Assembly: GCF_007904085.1 (NCBI RefSeq) | Contig: NZ_CP042326.1 | Coordinates: 1,674,001 to 1,738,000, forward strand | Reading direction: 5' to 3' | DNA: 64,000 nucleotides | Origin: Euhalothece natronophila Z-M001 | GTDB lineage: Bacteria > Cyanobacteriota > Cyanobacteriia > Cyanobacteriales > Rubidibacteraceae | Part shown: positions 23,812 through 32,059 of the stretch, in pieces | How the letters are laid out: every line of letters starts with the position of its first letter | Numbering within the stretch: position 1 is the first letter of the stretch | The notes under the pieces: generated by a model | Told to the model about the DNA's origin: nothing | What the model saw: the letters and a program-made list of their open reading frames with translations, nothing else | Databases searched by the model: none | Position numbers and translations under genes: made by a program

Positions 23812-26070
23812 ATGAGTATTGACCGGCGACAATTTTTAAAACAAGTTTGGCTCACTGTATTTGCCTGGAGCGCATCGAGAGAAGTCCCATTATCCCTCAC
23901 TAGCAAAACTTATCAGTATAGTCAGGCTTTAGCCAGTTCTAGGAGCAGAAAGCTCGCCTTATTAGTGGGGATTAATCAATATCAACAGGAAAATCATCTC
24001 AAAGGCTGTTTGACAGATGTGGAACAACAAGCCGAACTTTTACAGTATCGGTTTGGGTTTCAAGGGTCAGATATTCTCACCCTCACCGATGGGGAAGCAA
24101 CGCGCGATCGCATTGTTAACGCCTTTATTGACCATTTAATTAATCAGGCTCAACCTGATGACATTGTTGTCTTTCACTTTAGTGGGTACGGGACAAAAGC
24201 CAAACTTCCTGATTCACTTCAACAAGAAAATGCCCCCTCAGCAATTAATTGTCTTCTCCCCACTGACGCATCAGCTTCAGGAAGATGGTTCACTGACCAC
24301 AATTTCCTATTAGAAAGCACCTTAGCTACTTTAGCGCGATCGCTGTCAACGAATAAAGTCACCTTTGTGCTTGATACGAGCTATTTAGGAGTGGGTCAAA
24401 ATCTACAAGGTCATTTAAGGGTTCGCTCCATTAATAATTCTCGCACCTCTCCCATTAGTGAAGATGATTTAGAATTTGCCCGCAAGATAGAAGCCAAATT
24501 TCACAATACTGCCCATTCTTTAAGGAATCTTATCGACCAAGGTCAAAATTTACCCGGCATTGTCATTACGGCAACCGGTCCCCAACAAATTGCCACTGAA
24601 ACTGATTGGGGAGGGTTTAATGGGGGAGTCTTTACCCATACCCTCACTCATTCTCTGTGGGAAGCCATTTCCGCTAGTAATATTCAAATTTCCCTCACTC
24701 GCAGTGCCCAAACTATTGAACGCCTATTAGGACCCCAACAGCAACCACGTTTATTTGGACAAGATCAAGGGAAAACGATTGTTCCCTATTATGCCTTCTC
24801 TGACTTATTTGGGGCAGAGGCAGTGATTACCAATGTGGAGAAGGAAGGAACCCTAGAACTACGTTTATCTGGAATTCCTCCGACTCTCCTTAAAGACTTT
24901 GGGGTGAATTCTCTCTTCTCTGTTCCCTCTAATCAAACGGAAGAAAACTTGTCTTTGGTGGAACTGGTGACTCGTGAAGGGTTAGTAGGAAAAGCGCGAT
25001 CGCTGCAGGAAACGCCCAATTTAGAAGTAGGACAGGGCTTACAAGAAGAAATCCGAGTTATCCCTCGTAACCCAGGATTAATTGTCGCTCTAGAGTCAAA
25101 TTTAGGGCGTATTGAACGCGTTGATGCCACCAGTGCCTTTTCCAGTGTCCCAGAAGTGTCTTCGGTGATTATTGCGGGAGAAGGAACAGCAGACTGTTTA
25201 TTTAGTAAAGGACAATCTCTGCAAGGAAATCCGCCCATTAAAGCCACTACAGAAAAAGGTTATGGGTTATTTTCTGTAGGGGGAATCCCCATTCCTAGTA
25301 CTGTAGGCACACAAAACGAGGCTGTTAAATCAGCAGTTATGCGGGTGCTTCCGAAACTAAATACCCTTTTAGCTGCCAAATTATGTCGCTTAACCGTCAA
25401 TGAAGGTTCTTCGCGCTTAGGATTACGGGCTAGTTTAGAAATTGTTTCTCAAGCAGGACAAATTACCCCTGTTATTAGTCAAGAGACATTTCGTTATCGT
25501 CAAGGAAAAGAGTTTTTCTTTAATAATCAATTGTTACCCTATGCCTTAGCGGGGGCATTTCCACAATTAGAAACGGGTACTCAAATTCAATCTCGGTTAA
25601 CAAATATCAGCGATCGCGCGATTTATGCTTTATTATTAGGGGTAGATTCTGGAGCTAATCCGATCGCCTTCTATTCTCCTGATTCCTCGGCAGTTCCCGA
25701 TCCCTCCCAAAGTATTCAACCATTACAAGAGTTGAAAATTTCCCCAAGGGAAGAGCGGGTGATTCCTAAAAACAAAGCCTCTTATAATTGGACAGTTACA
25801 GGCCCTGCTGGCTTATCAGAAATCTATATCATTGGCAGCACTCAGCCTTTTACAAAAACTCTCAATCTCCTATCTCAAATTCCCCAATCTAAGGGAGAAG
25901 GGGAACGCATTATTGATCTCCCTGAACCCCTAAAAGTGGTACAAGCCCTACAAGAAGACTTGGCAGCTGCTAGTAATGTTGAGAGCGAACTTATCAATTC
26001 TGGTAGTAACTCTTATGCGTTAGATGTCAATTGTTGGGCAACTTTGAGCTTTGTTTACCAAGTGGTTTAA
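23812..26070 (+). CDS. Caspase-fold protein (orthocaspase-like) with Tyr/Ser in place of the His/Cys dyad
   Basis: 752 residues. The N-terminus MSIDRRQFLKQVWLTVFAW resembles a twin-arginine export signal (RRQFLK). The peptidase C14 fold spans about 46-330: KLALLVGINQYQ, then HFSGYG at 122-127 where active caspases have H-x-G-H-G, and VLDTSYLG at 186-193 where they have D-x-C-x-S-G. Tyr126 and Ser190 thus occupy the catalytic His and Cys positions. The remaining 400 residues carry beta-rich repeats seen in long cyanobacterial orthocaspases, ending CWATLSFVYQVV. Likely non-proteolytic, perhaps a binding or regulatory protein outside the cytoplasm. Confidence 0.85.
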   Translation: MSIDRRQFLKQVWLTVFAWSASREVPLSLTSKTYQYSQALASSRSRKLALLVGINQYQQENHLKGCLTDVEQQAELLQYRFGFQGSDILTLTDGEATRDRIVNAFIDHLINQAQPDDIVVFHFSGYGTKAKLPDSLQQENAPSAINCLLPTDASASGRWFTDHNFLLESTLATLARSLSTNKVTFVLDTSYLGVGQNLQGHLRVRSINNSRTSPISEDDLEFARKIEAKFHNTAHSLRNLIDQGQNLPGIVITATGPQQIATETDWGGFNGGVFTHTLTHSLWEAISASNIQISLTRSAQTIERLLGPQQQPRLFGQDQGKTIVPYYAFSDLFGAEAVITNVEKEGTLELRLSGIPPTLLKDFGVNSLFSVPSNQTEENLSLVELVTREGLVGKARSLQETPNLEVGQGLQEEIRVIPRNPGLIVALESNLGRIERVDATSAFSSVPEVSSVIIAGEGTADCLFSKGQSLQGNPPIKATTEKGYGLFSVGGIPIPSTVGTQNEAVKSAVMRVLPKLNTLLAAKLCRLTVNEGSSRLGLRASLEIVSQAGQITPVISQETFRYRQGKEFFFNNQLLPYALAGAFPQLETGTQIQSRLTNISDRAIYALLLGVDSGANPIAFYSPDSSAVPDPSQSIQPLQELKISPREERVIPKNKASYNWTVTGPAGLSEIYIIGSTQPFTKTLNLLSQIPQSKGEGERIIDLPEPLKVVQALQEDLAAASNVESELINSGSNSYALDVNCWATLSFVYQVV

Positions 26071-26075
26071 TATTG

Positions 26076-26134
26076 TTAGTCCTTTGTCATTTGTCCTTTG
26101 TCATTTGTGCAGGAGTGACTAATGACCAATAACT
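26076..26134. repeat. Heptamer-type short repeats
   Basis: GTCCTTTGTCATTTGTCCTT-type direct repeats followed by GACTAATGACCAATAAC. The same word family recurs at 53297-53376 and 63301-63368. Such tandem heptamers (STRR-like) are common at cyanobacterial gene ends; function unknown. Confidence 0.6.
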
Positions 26135-26139
26135 AGGGA

Positions 26140-26448
26140 TTAAAATTCCTTCTGGTATTCCTCTAAGATCTCCATAAGATCACTAAGGGCTATTTGAGGT
26201 ACTAAGTCAAGTAAGGGTAATTGGGTTTTGCCGCCACCAAGCTTAACAGAAATTTGCTTAAGAACTGTTTTTACTTGTTCTTCAGTAATACTTTTATCTT
26301 CGAGGAGGGAATAAAGCTGTTCAGCAACAGTAGTGTGAAGATGGGCATCAGAGAGATACAGATGCCATTTGGCAACATCAATGTAAACTTTATCGCCAAT
26401 TTCTGCGGCGAGGCGTTCAATTGCTTGAGTGGAGTTAGAATTAGCCAT
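26140..26448 (-). CDS. DUF3181-like cyanobacterial protein
   Basis: 102 residues with no signal or membrane segment. The core AAEIGDKVYIDVAKWHLYLS followed by DAHLHTTVAEQLY and a VKLGGGKTQLPL segment is what I recall of DUF3181, a small family of cyanobacteria and plastids with no established function. Predicted largely helical. Its ATG lies inside the end of the upstream 2TM gene (8-base overlap), indicating coupled translation. Confidence 0.7.
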   Translation of the reverse strand: MANSNSTQAIERLAAEIGDKVYIDVAKWHLYLSDAHLHTTVAEQLYSLLEDKSITEEQVKTVLKQISVKLGGGKTQLPLLDLVPQIALSDLMEILEEYQKEF

Positions 26449-26701
26449 CGGTTTTTTTAGAGTTAGTAGAATAATCAGCGATTGCGCTAATATAAATCAA
26501 ATGAACTGCCAAAACGATTAACCAGCCCAATGTAAGCCAACTTGCCCATTGCCAGTTAGCACTATTGAGTTGTTTAAAGAACCAAACCCCAGAGTTAATC
26601 AGACCAAACGTTGCCACATGAAGAGCAAAATTGATGCGGTCTTCTAGCTTTCGATAAGCGGGATCTTCACGGGTAGGCTGACGGGGCCAACGCGGTGGCA
26701 T
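26441..26701 (-). CDS. 2TM-domain membrane protein
   Basis: 86 residues from the ATG at 26701 (MPPRWPRQPTREDPAYRKLE); a TTG two codons earlier is less likely. A charged start with a RKLEDRINFALHVATFG segment leads into two transmembrane helices (about 25-42 and 50-72), the layout of the 2TM domain family (PF13239). Function unknown. It overlaps the DUF3181 gene by 8 bases and is divergent from petM, so the 26702-26789 gap must hold two promoters. Confidence 0.7.
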   Translation of the reverse strand: MPPRWPRQPTREDPAYRKLEDRINFALHVATFGLINSGVWFFKQLNSANWQWASWLTLGWLIVLAVHLIYISAIADYSTNSKKTDG

Positions 26702-26789
26702 AAGCAAGCATCTTCCATAATCGACATAACTATATTATCATTGTTGTAGAAAATATCGTTCTAACACCCTAGATTAATAATAGAAAATT

Positions 26790-26900
26790 ATGACTGCTAA
26801 TAGTATCATTTTTAACAGTGCAATTTTGTCATTCACTTTAATTTTAGTGGGATTAGCCTGGGGCTTTTTGCTACTTAAAATTCAAGGCAATGAAGAATAA
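26790..26900 (+). CDS. petM: Cytochrome b6f complex subunit PetM
   Basis: A 36-residue ORF starting [11 protein letters not shown] with one transmembrane helix and ending [16 protein letters not shown]. The motif GLAWGF..(K)(I/L)QG.EE is characteristic of PetM (subunit VII), a peripheral single-helix subunit of cytochrome b6f in the thylakoid membrane. Length equals the family's usual 35-36 residues. Monocistronic, followed by a clear rho-independent terminator. Recognition is by motif and length, and both are specific. Confidence 0.92.
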   Translation: MTANSIIFNSAILSFTLILVGLAWGFLLLKIQGNEE

Positions 26901-26922
26901 TTGCAGTTTTTCTAGCAATACT

Positions 26923-26954
26923 CCCCCACCTAAGAAAGGCAGGGGGATTTTTTT
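26923..26954 (+). terminator. Rho-independent terminator of petM
   Basis: CCCCC (26923-26927), an inner CCT/AGG pair, GGGGG (26942-26946) and then a run of seven T. It lies 22 bases after the petM stop. The hairpin and U tract are textbook. Confidence 0.85.
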
Positions 26955-27019
26955 ACTTACAGTTGACCAGTCAGAAAGCCATCCGTTTGAAACGGATGGA
27001 TGAATGGCGACAAAGGACT

Positions 27020-27172
27020 TTAGTCTTCTGTGTCCTTGTAATTTGGCATTTCTAAGGTATCAATCCAGTCTTCTACTAGCTGAGTCATTGTTTTTCTTTT
27101 ATGTCTTGCATACAGCCTCAACTTTTCAAGTCTCCCTACTTCGATCCGAATGGAAAATTGTTCTTTTTTCAT
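27020..27172 (-). CDS. Small ribbon-helix-helix-like protein associated with tnpB
   Basis: A 50-residue ORF reading MKKEQFSIRIEVGRLEKLRL at its start, then RHKRKTMTQLVEDWIDTLE. A short strand (FSIRIE), a helix and a second helix after TMTQLVEDWI fit the ribbon-helix-helix (CopG/Arc) pattern of small DNA-binding proteins and antitoxins. It is divergent from tnpB, with 58 bp between the two starts, and lies inside the element. Small RHH genes beside tnpB are common in cyanobacterial elements, so it may repress tnpB from the shared intergenic region. Confidence 0.65.
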   Translation of the reverse strand: MKKEQFSIRIEVGRLEKLRLYARHKRKTMTQLVEDWIDTLEMPNYKDTED

Positions 27173-27230
27173 CTCTTGTCAATGACTTGATTTATGCTAT
27201 AGTTATTTTAACAGAGTAAGCAAGATAACT

Positions 27231-28529
27231 ATGTATGGATGTCAACAAAATCGAGTTCGATCTAGTTCAGATTTAATTCCTGTTTTGGAGTATATTTGTC
27301 GGATTGCAAACAATCTAACTAATTGTGGGATTTATCTGGCTCGTCAAACTTTCTTCAAAGAAACCCGAATCGTTGGTAAGTTTGATTTAGAGAAATCCCT
27401 AAAACAACAGGAAAATTATCAAGCACTGTATTCCCAATGCTCCCAACAAACTTTAAGAAGTGTCGCTGAATCTTTTAAGTCGTTTAAGGAGTTAAGAAAA
27501 TGCTTCTTTAATGGTGAAATTGATAAACACCCGAAACTTCCTACCTATCGAGAAAAAGGTGGTTTAGCGGTAGCTACCTATCCGAAACAATCCCTTAGAC
27601 TGAAAGATAATCATGTAAGAGTACCTCTTGGTAAAACTGCCAAATCTCAGTTAGGTAAAAAAGAATTTTTCCTTCCCTTTCCTTCTAACTTAGAGTTTAA
27701 GCAGATTAAAGAACTTAGGATTCTTCCTAGAAATAAAGAGTTTTATCTGGAGTGGGTTTATGAAACACCAGAAGTCAAGAAGACGGTTAACTCAGAAGAA
27801 GCCTTAGGAATTGACCCTGGTATTGATAACTGGTTAACTTGTGTTGCTACTCTCGGTGAGTCTTTCATCATTGATGGAAGAAAAGTAAAATCTTTAAATC
27901 AAAACTATAATCGTCGAGTCTCTTCCTTGAAAGAAGGAAAGCCTCAAGGTTATTGGAATTTTGAGTTATCTAAAATCACTGAAAAACGGAATCGTCAAAT
28001 CAGAGACGCTGTGAACAAAGCAGCCCGAATGGTCATTAACTATTGTCTTGATAAAAACATAGGAACAATTGTTTTTGGATGGAATCAAGGTCAGCGACAG
28101 GGAATAAACATCGGAAAGAAAAACAATCAAAACTTTGTCCAGATTCCCACAGCTAAGTTAAAGGCTCGTATTCAACAATTAGCAGAAGAACACGGACTTG
28201 AGTTTGTAGAAACTGAAGAATCTTATACCTCAAAAGCCTCTTTTCTAGACCGTGATTTGCTACCGACATTCGGTGAAAAACCCGAAAGGTGGCAGCCATC
28301 AGGTAAAAGAGTAACAAGAGGATGCTATCAAGATTCAAAAGGAAGAATTGTAAATGCTGACGCTCAAGCAGCGGCGAACATTCTGAGAAAAGTAGAGATA
28401 CAGCTAGGCTTAGTTCTAGCCAAGGTCAATAGGGCAGCTTTGACTCTGCCATCCAGACTATACATCTGGCACTCTAAGAGAAAGAGCGGAGCAACGAGGT
28501 TTTTAACCCGTTGCGAAGCCACCTCTTAG
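27231..28529 (+). CDS. tnpB: TnpB-family RNA-guided nuclease homologue
   Basis: 432 residues, near full length for the group. RuvC motif I is GIDPGIDN (Asp near 193) and motif III is NADAQAAANI (Asp near 379). At the motif II position, where typical TnpB has a glutamate, it reads IVFGWNQGQRQ; the following ETEESYTSKAS region may supply a displaced acidic residue. The usual CxxC..CxxC zinc ribbon between motifs II and III is absent. TnpB proteins cut DNA guided by RNA from the element's right end and help element retention. An intact ORF with a good start suggests recent activity or selection; nuclease competence is uncertain. Confidence 0.85.
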   Translation: MYGCQQNRVRSSSDLIPVLEYICRIANNLTNCGIYLARQTFFKETRIVGKFDLEKSLKQQENYQALYSQCSQQTLRSVAESFKSFKELRKCFFNGEIDKHPKLPTYREKGGLAVATYPKQSLRLKDNHVRVPLGKTAKSQLGKKEFFLPFPSNLEFKQIKELRILPRNKEFYLEWVYETPEVKKTVNSEEALGIDPGIDNWLTCVATLGESFIIDGRKVKSLNQNYNRRVSSLKEGKPQGYWNFELSKITEKRNRQIRDAVNKAARMVINYCLDKNIGTIVFGWNQGQRQGINIGKKNNQNFVQIPTAKLKARIQQLAEEHGLEFVETEESYTSKASFLDRDLLPTFGEKPERWQPSGKRVTRGCYQDSKGRIVNADAQAAANILRKVEIQLGLVLAKVNRAALTLPSRLYIWHSKRKSGATRFLTRCEATS

Positions 28530-28558
28530 AATCCTCGTCTCTTTAGAGCGAGGAGAAG
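28440..28558 (+). ncRNA. Putative right-end guide RNA (omegaRNA/reRNA) region
   Basis: By analogy with other TnpB elements, the guide RNA covers the 3' end of tnpB and runs to the right end. This segment contains a CCTCG..CGAGG hairpin near the boundary. The RNA would use sequence beyond 28558 as guide. Position inferred only. Confidence 0.35.
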
Positions 28559-29833
28559 TCAATCCATTGGTTGTTGATCATTTTTCTCACTATTGGTTTC
28601 ACCCAACCGTTCCACTGTTTTGGGAATATCAATCCCAGTGCTTTCTCGTAACTGTTCCATAAAGGTTGCAAGTTTAGTGGCATTACCGCCTTTAGCGGGA
28701 TCAATAACCGTTACCTTCTGCACATCAATATCAGGAACAGTATTCACCATACTGGATAAGAGTGGTTCCAGCTTCTGAAAGAGGAAGATTTCTCGGGCAT
28801 TTTCTCCAGAAGCCTTCCAAGACTCAGCGAGGGCTCTTAAGCCATCGGCTTGGGCTTTCCCATCTTCAATAATACTGGCGGCTTGTCCTTTCGCATCAGC
28901 TTGGGCGCGTTGACAGTCAGCTTCAGCAGGCGCGATGACATCTGCTTGTAATTGCTGTTCCACTTGTTTGCGCCGTTCCCGTTGTACTGACAAATTCGCT
29001 TGGGTTTTTGCCACTTCCGCCGCAATTTCTGATTCTGCTTCGGCTATTCCCGCTTCTCTTTGAGTTAAAGCATTTTGCAGACGGCGGTTCGCTTCGGCGC
29101 GAGTGGTTTCAATTCTGGCTTCAATTTGGCGCAGAGAGGTATTTTTCTTGTTTTCGGCTGCTTTTAGTGCTGATTCGGCTTTAGTATTGGCTTCAGCAAT
29201 GCGGGAATCTCGCAATAAGTCGGCTCGTTGTTTACGCCCAATGGAGTTAAGATAATCTACGTCATCAGAGATATTCTGAATTTGCAGGTTATCTAAAACT
29301 AAGCCTAATTTTTGTAAGTCGTCTTCCGCTTCATCTAAGAGGTTGCGAACAAATGCCATTTTGTCTTCATTGACTTCTTCTGGCGTGAGACTAGCAAGCA
29401 CCCCTCTTAAATTTCCTTCTAGGGTTTGCTGGGCCATAGTTTCGATTTCTTGTTGGCTTTTGCCGAGTAACCGTTCAATGGCGTTGTGAATGGCAGGTTC
29501 TTCTCCCGCGATTTTAATATTCGCTACTCCATCCACTTTTAAGGGAATTCCCCCCTTAGAATAAGCATTAGTTACCTTCAAATCAATGATCATGTTGCTG
29601 AGGCTCATTTTAAACACTTTTTCTAAAAGGGGTCTGCGGATACTACTACCGCCTTTCACTAAGCGATAACCGACACTACCACCGCCAGTTACAGGTTGAC
29701 GACTGCCAGCAAAAATTAGGATTTCACTGGGTTGGCAAATGTAGTAGAGATTTTTGATCACTAGGGCTATAGCGCCTGTTGCCGCTAAAGCTATAATTAG
29801 GAGAGTAACTCCTGTTTCTCTAAGATTTATCAT
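28559..29833 (-). CDS. Flotillin-like SPFH protein 2
   Basis: 424 residues. One N-terminal membrane segment (about 8-27), the SPFH/band 7 domain (about 30-215) including IFAGSRQPVTGG and YLNSIGRKQRADLLRDSRIA, then a long Ala/Glu/Arg-rich coiled coil (about 215-340) and a C-terminal tail. This is the flotillin/FloT layout; such proteins assemble into membrane microdomain scaffolds. It starts 2 bp after its paralogue, with which it is clearly duplicated. Its TGA stop lies within the end sequence of the TnpB element (GTCA), so insertion may have replaced the original stop. Confidence 0.85.
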   Translation of the reverse strand: MINLRETGVTLLIIALAATGAIALVIKNLYYICQPSEILIFAGSRQPVTGGGSVGYRLVKGGSSIRRPLLEKVFKMSLSNMIIDLKVTNAYSKGGIPLKVDGVANIKIAGEEPAIHNAIERLLGKSQQEIETMAQQTLEGNLRGVLASLTPEEVNEDKMAFVRNLLDEAEDDLQKLGLVLDNLQIQNISDDVDYLNSIGRKQRADLLRDSRIAEANTKAESALKAAENKKNTSLRQIEARIETTRAEANRRLQNALTQREAGIAEAESEIAAEVAKTQANLSVQRERRKQVEQQLQADVIAPAEADCQRAQADAKGQAASIIEDGKAQADGLRALAESWKASGENAREIFLFQKLEPLLSSMVNTVPDIDVQKVTVIDPAKGGNATKLATFMEQLRESTGIDIPKTVERLGETNSEKNDQQPMD

Positions 29834-29835
29834 GT

Positions 29836-31182
29836 TTAATCTTCCTCCATTTCAGTTTGCTCGGTATCTTGATTATTTTTCCCAGATAGTTTGATCCCCA
29901 ACGTTTCCTCTGATTGCTGGAGGAACTGACGGATCATTTCTGGATAGGCATTGGAGAGAGACGCAAGCGCCTTCCCATCCCCATTGTCAATGACACTCAC
30001 TTCTCCTAAATGCAAGCGGTGAGGGACTTTGGTAGCTTGCTTGAGAATCATCTCCATTTGTTGGACAAGGAATAATTCGGAAGCATCCACTCCTGTTTCT
30101 TGCCAAACTTGGGCTAACATTTCATTGACTTGTGCTGAGGCTTTGTTATCCTCGGCAAGTTTCGCCGCTTTGCCTTTTGCTTCCAGTTCATTAGCTTGTT
30201 GTTGAGCTTGTGCCGGGAGAACTTGGTCAACTTCTAACCGCGCTTTCTCTAATTCCGCCCTTACGGATTGTAATTCTTGTTGCGCTCTTGCTCTAGCTTC
30301 TTCAGCTGCAGCTGTGGTTCGTTCCTCTTCCATTTTGGCTTCTTTGCCTACTTCTGCGGTGATGCGTCGCAATTCATTTTGTTTTTCTTCGGTAGCAGTG
30401 GCAGTTTCAGTTTCAGCAACTTCCGCTTTACGATTACAGTCTGCTTCGGCTTGTTCAGCTTCTGCGATCGCGTTTGATTCGGCAATTTCAGCATCCCGAA
30501 CAATCGTTGCAATTTGTCGTCGCCCAATGGAGTTGAGATAATCCACATCATCAGAAACACTTTGGATTTTTAGAGTATCCAATTGTAACCCCAATTTCGC
30601 TAAATCAGAGGCGACATCATTGGAAATGCGTTCAGCGAATTGCAGGCGATCTTCATTCAGCTGTTCTGGGGTGAGTGTCGCAACTACCCCCCGTAAATTT
30701 CCTTCTAAGGTTTCTCTGGCTACCCGAGAAATTTCTTCACGTCCGCGTCCTAAAAAGCGTTCAATAGCATTGCCTACCACTGACCAATCCCCAGAGATTT
30801 TGACATTGGCAATGGCTTGGATATTGAGGGGAGTTCCCCCTTTAGCATAAGCATTTGTTACTTCAATGGGAACAGGTATCGTCCTGACATCCATAGTTTC
30901 TACACTTTCGAGGATGGGAATTCGAAAAGTACGTCCCCCATAAATGACGCGATAGCCAAGTTCTTGACCATCTTCCCGCTTATATTTGCGACCTGAAATA
31001 ATGAGAATTTTATTGGGGTCACAAATTTGAATCATTGTATTCAGTACGCCAATTCCCAGCAAAATCACAATAATAACAATGGTAATAATTAAGCCCGCGT
31101 CAGCCCTCACTAAATTACTTTCCACTGTAAGGGGAGATGGCTCTGCTCTAGTTTCTGATCGAGTTTCAATATATTGATTCAT
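29836..31182 (-). CDS. Flotillin-like SPFH protein 1
   Basis: 448 residues. A polar N-terminus, one transmembrane segment (about 28-50), the SPFH domain (ICDPNKILIISGRKYKREDG, IPVPIEVTNAYAKGGTPLNI), then YLNSIGRRQIATIVRDAEIA and a long coiled coil rich in Ala and Glu, ending with an acidic tail (TEQTEMEED). Homologous throughout to the next gene, with which it is cotranscribed. With the NfeD-like protein upstream it forms the classical flotillin/NfeD pair (compare Bacillus FloT-YuaF). Expected at the cytoplasmic or thylakoid membrane as an oligomeric scaffold. Confidence 0.88.
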   Translation of the reverse strand: MNQYIETRSETRAEPSPLTVESNLVRADAGLIITIVIIVILLGIGVLNTMIQICDPNKILIISGRKYKREDGQELGYRVIYGGRTFRIPILESVETMDVRTIPVPIEVTNAYAKGGTPLNIQAIANVKISGDWSVVGNAIERFLGRGREEISRVARETLEGNLRGVVATLTPEQLNEDRLQFAERISNDVASDLAKLGLQLDTLKIQSVSDDVDYLNSIGRRQIATIVRDAEIAESNAIAEAEQAEADCNRKAEVAETETATATEEKQNELRRITAEVGKEAKMEEERTTAAAEEARARAQQELQSVRAELEKARLEVDQVLPAQAQQQANELEAKGKAAKLAEDNKASAQVNEMLAQVWQETGVDASELFLVQQMEMILKQATKVPHRLHLGEVSVIDNGDGKALASLSNAYPEMIRQFLQQSEETLGIKLSGKNNQDTEQTEMEED

Positions 31183-31207
31183 AAATTGTCTTCACTCCAG
31201 TAGTAAG

Positions 31208-31858
31208 TTAATTTTCTTCCTGTAGGGCTTTCGCTGAGACCACCCACACTTTATTATCGGAGAAGGAAACCACGAGAACTTGATCTCCTGGCTTAAACTC
31301 AGCTTGTTCTTCGGTCATGGCCGAAAAACCAACCGTTGAACCTTTCAGGGGAAGTTGAACTTTGCCACGGCTATTAGCATCAAAGGGGATTTCCACCCTT
31401 CCCACCGCCCCGACTAAATCCTCAGTACGCGTGATACTATTGGTGTAATTTCCGCCTAAAACTTTTAATAACCAAGCCATAGTGGTTCCAATGGCGAATC
31501 CCATTGCGAGCGCGATCGCGCCAATGATTCCTTCTCCTAACTCAGGTTCTAGTAACGTTAACGCCAGTCCCGTTAAACCAAAGAAACAGACACCAAATGT
31601 CCAAAACTTAAAGCTATAAAAGGGTAGCCAGCGCTTTTTCCGAGAAGAAAACCTTTTTTCCCTTTGATCTGGTTGAGTGCCAAAGTCCACATCATCGACA
31701 GCATCTCCATCGAAATCCGCATCCGCATCCGCGTCGAAATCCATATCAACATCGGCATCGGCATCTGCTTCCACATCAAAGCCTTCAAACCCACCCGATA
31801 CGGATAAAAGAACAAAGAGACCGCCGATCAGGGAACAGGCAATATAAATAACGAGCAT
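31208..31858 (-). CDS. NfeD-like membrane protein with acidic insert
   Basis: 216 residues. First membrane segment at 3-22; then an Asp/Ala-rich stretch at about 27-58 (DADADVDMDFDADADADFDG), a basic patch, two or three more hydrophobic helices (about 80-140), and a C-terminal OB-like beta domain (GRVEIPFDANSRGKVQLPLK, GDQVLVVSF). The OB fold on a membrane anchor is the NfeD/YuaF layout that partners flotillins. It heads the three-gene operon. The acidic repeat resembles calcium-binding or halophile linkers; its role is unknown. Its DNA is a GCATCNGCATC-type repeat, so copy-number slippage is likely. Confidence 0.8.
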   Translation of the reverse strand: MLVIYIACSLIGGLFVLLSVSGGFEGFDVEADADADVDMDFDADADADFDGDAVDDVDFGTQPDQREKRFSSRKKRWLPFYSFKFWTFGVCFFGLTGLALTLLEPELGEGIIGAIALAMGFAIGTTMAWLLKVLGGNYTNSITRTEDLVGAVGRVEIPFDANSRGKVQLPLKGSTVGFSAMTEEQAEFKPGDQVLVVSFSDNKVWVVSAKALQEEN

Positions 31859-32059
31859 TGTCTTTTAAGTTGGCAATCAGACCCAACCTTCTTACGCCTT
31901 TACTTTAAACAAGAGCATTGGGAAAGGAGGGGATTTGTTTATGTTTCTTAACAACTCTTGTCAAAATGGAAAATTTTGGCTTGTCTAATTGCCAAGAGAA
32001 TGTCAAAGTGTCTATGGGAGGTTAATTCCTCAGTATCAGGTAGAATTGAACTGAAATTT

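Larger units (their letters stand above)
26965..28558 (+). mobile_element. TnpB-only IS200/IS605-type element (IS1341-like)
   Basis: Boundaries are approximate. The left end holds a perfect subterminal palindrome CCATCCGTTT-G-AAACGGATGG (26979-26999). The right end holds a hairpin CCTCG..CGAGG (28533-28553) followed by AGAAGTCAA. Between them lie a divergent small DNA-binding-type ORF and tnpB; no tnpA transposase is present, so movement would need a TnpA in trans. The element sits between the petM terminator and the last codon of a flotillin-like gene. Ends without inverted repeats but with hairpins are typical of this superfamily. Confidence 0.75.

Noticed and set aside
31680-31780. GCATCNGCATC tandem repeat considered as a CRISPR-like or satellite array
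   Set aside because: It encodes the Asp/Ala run of the NfeD-like protein in frame; no spacers.
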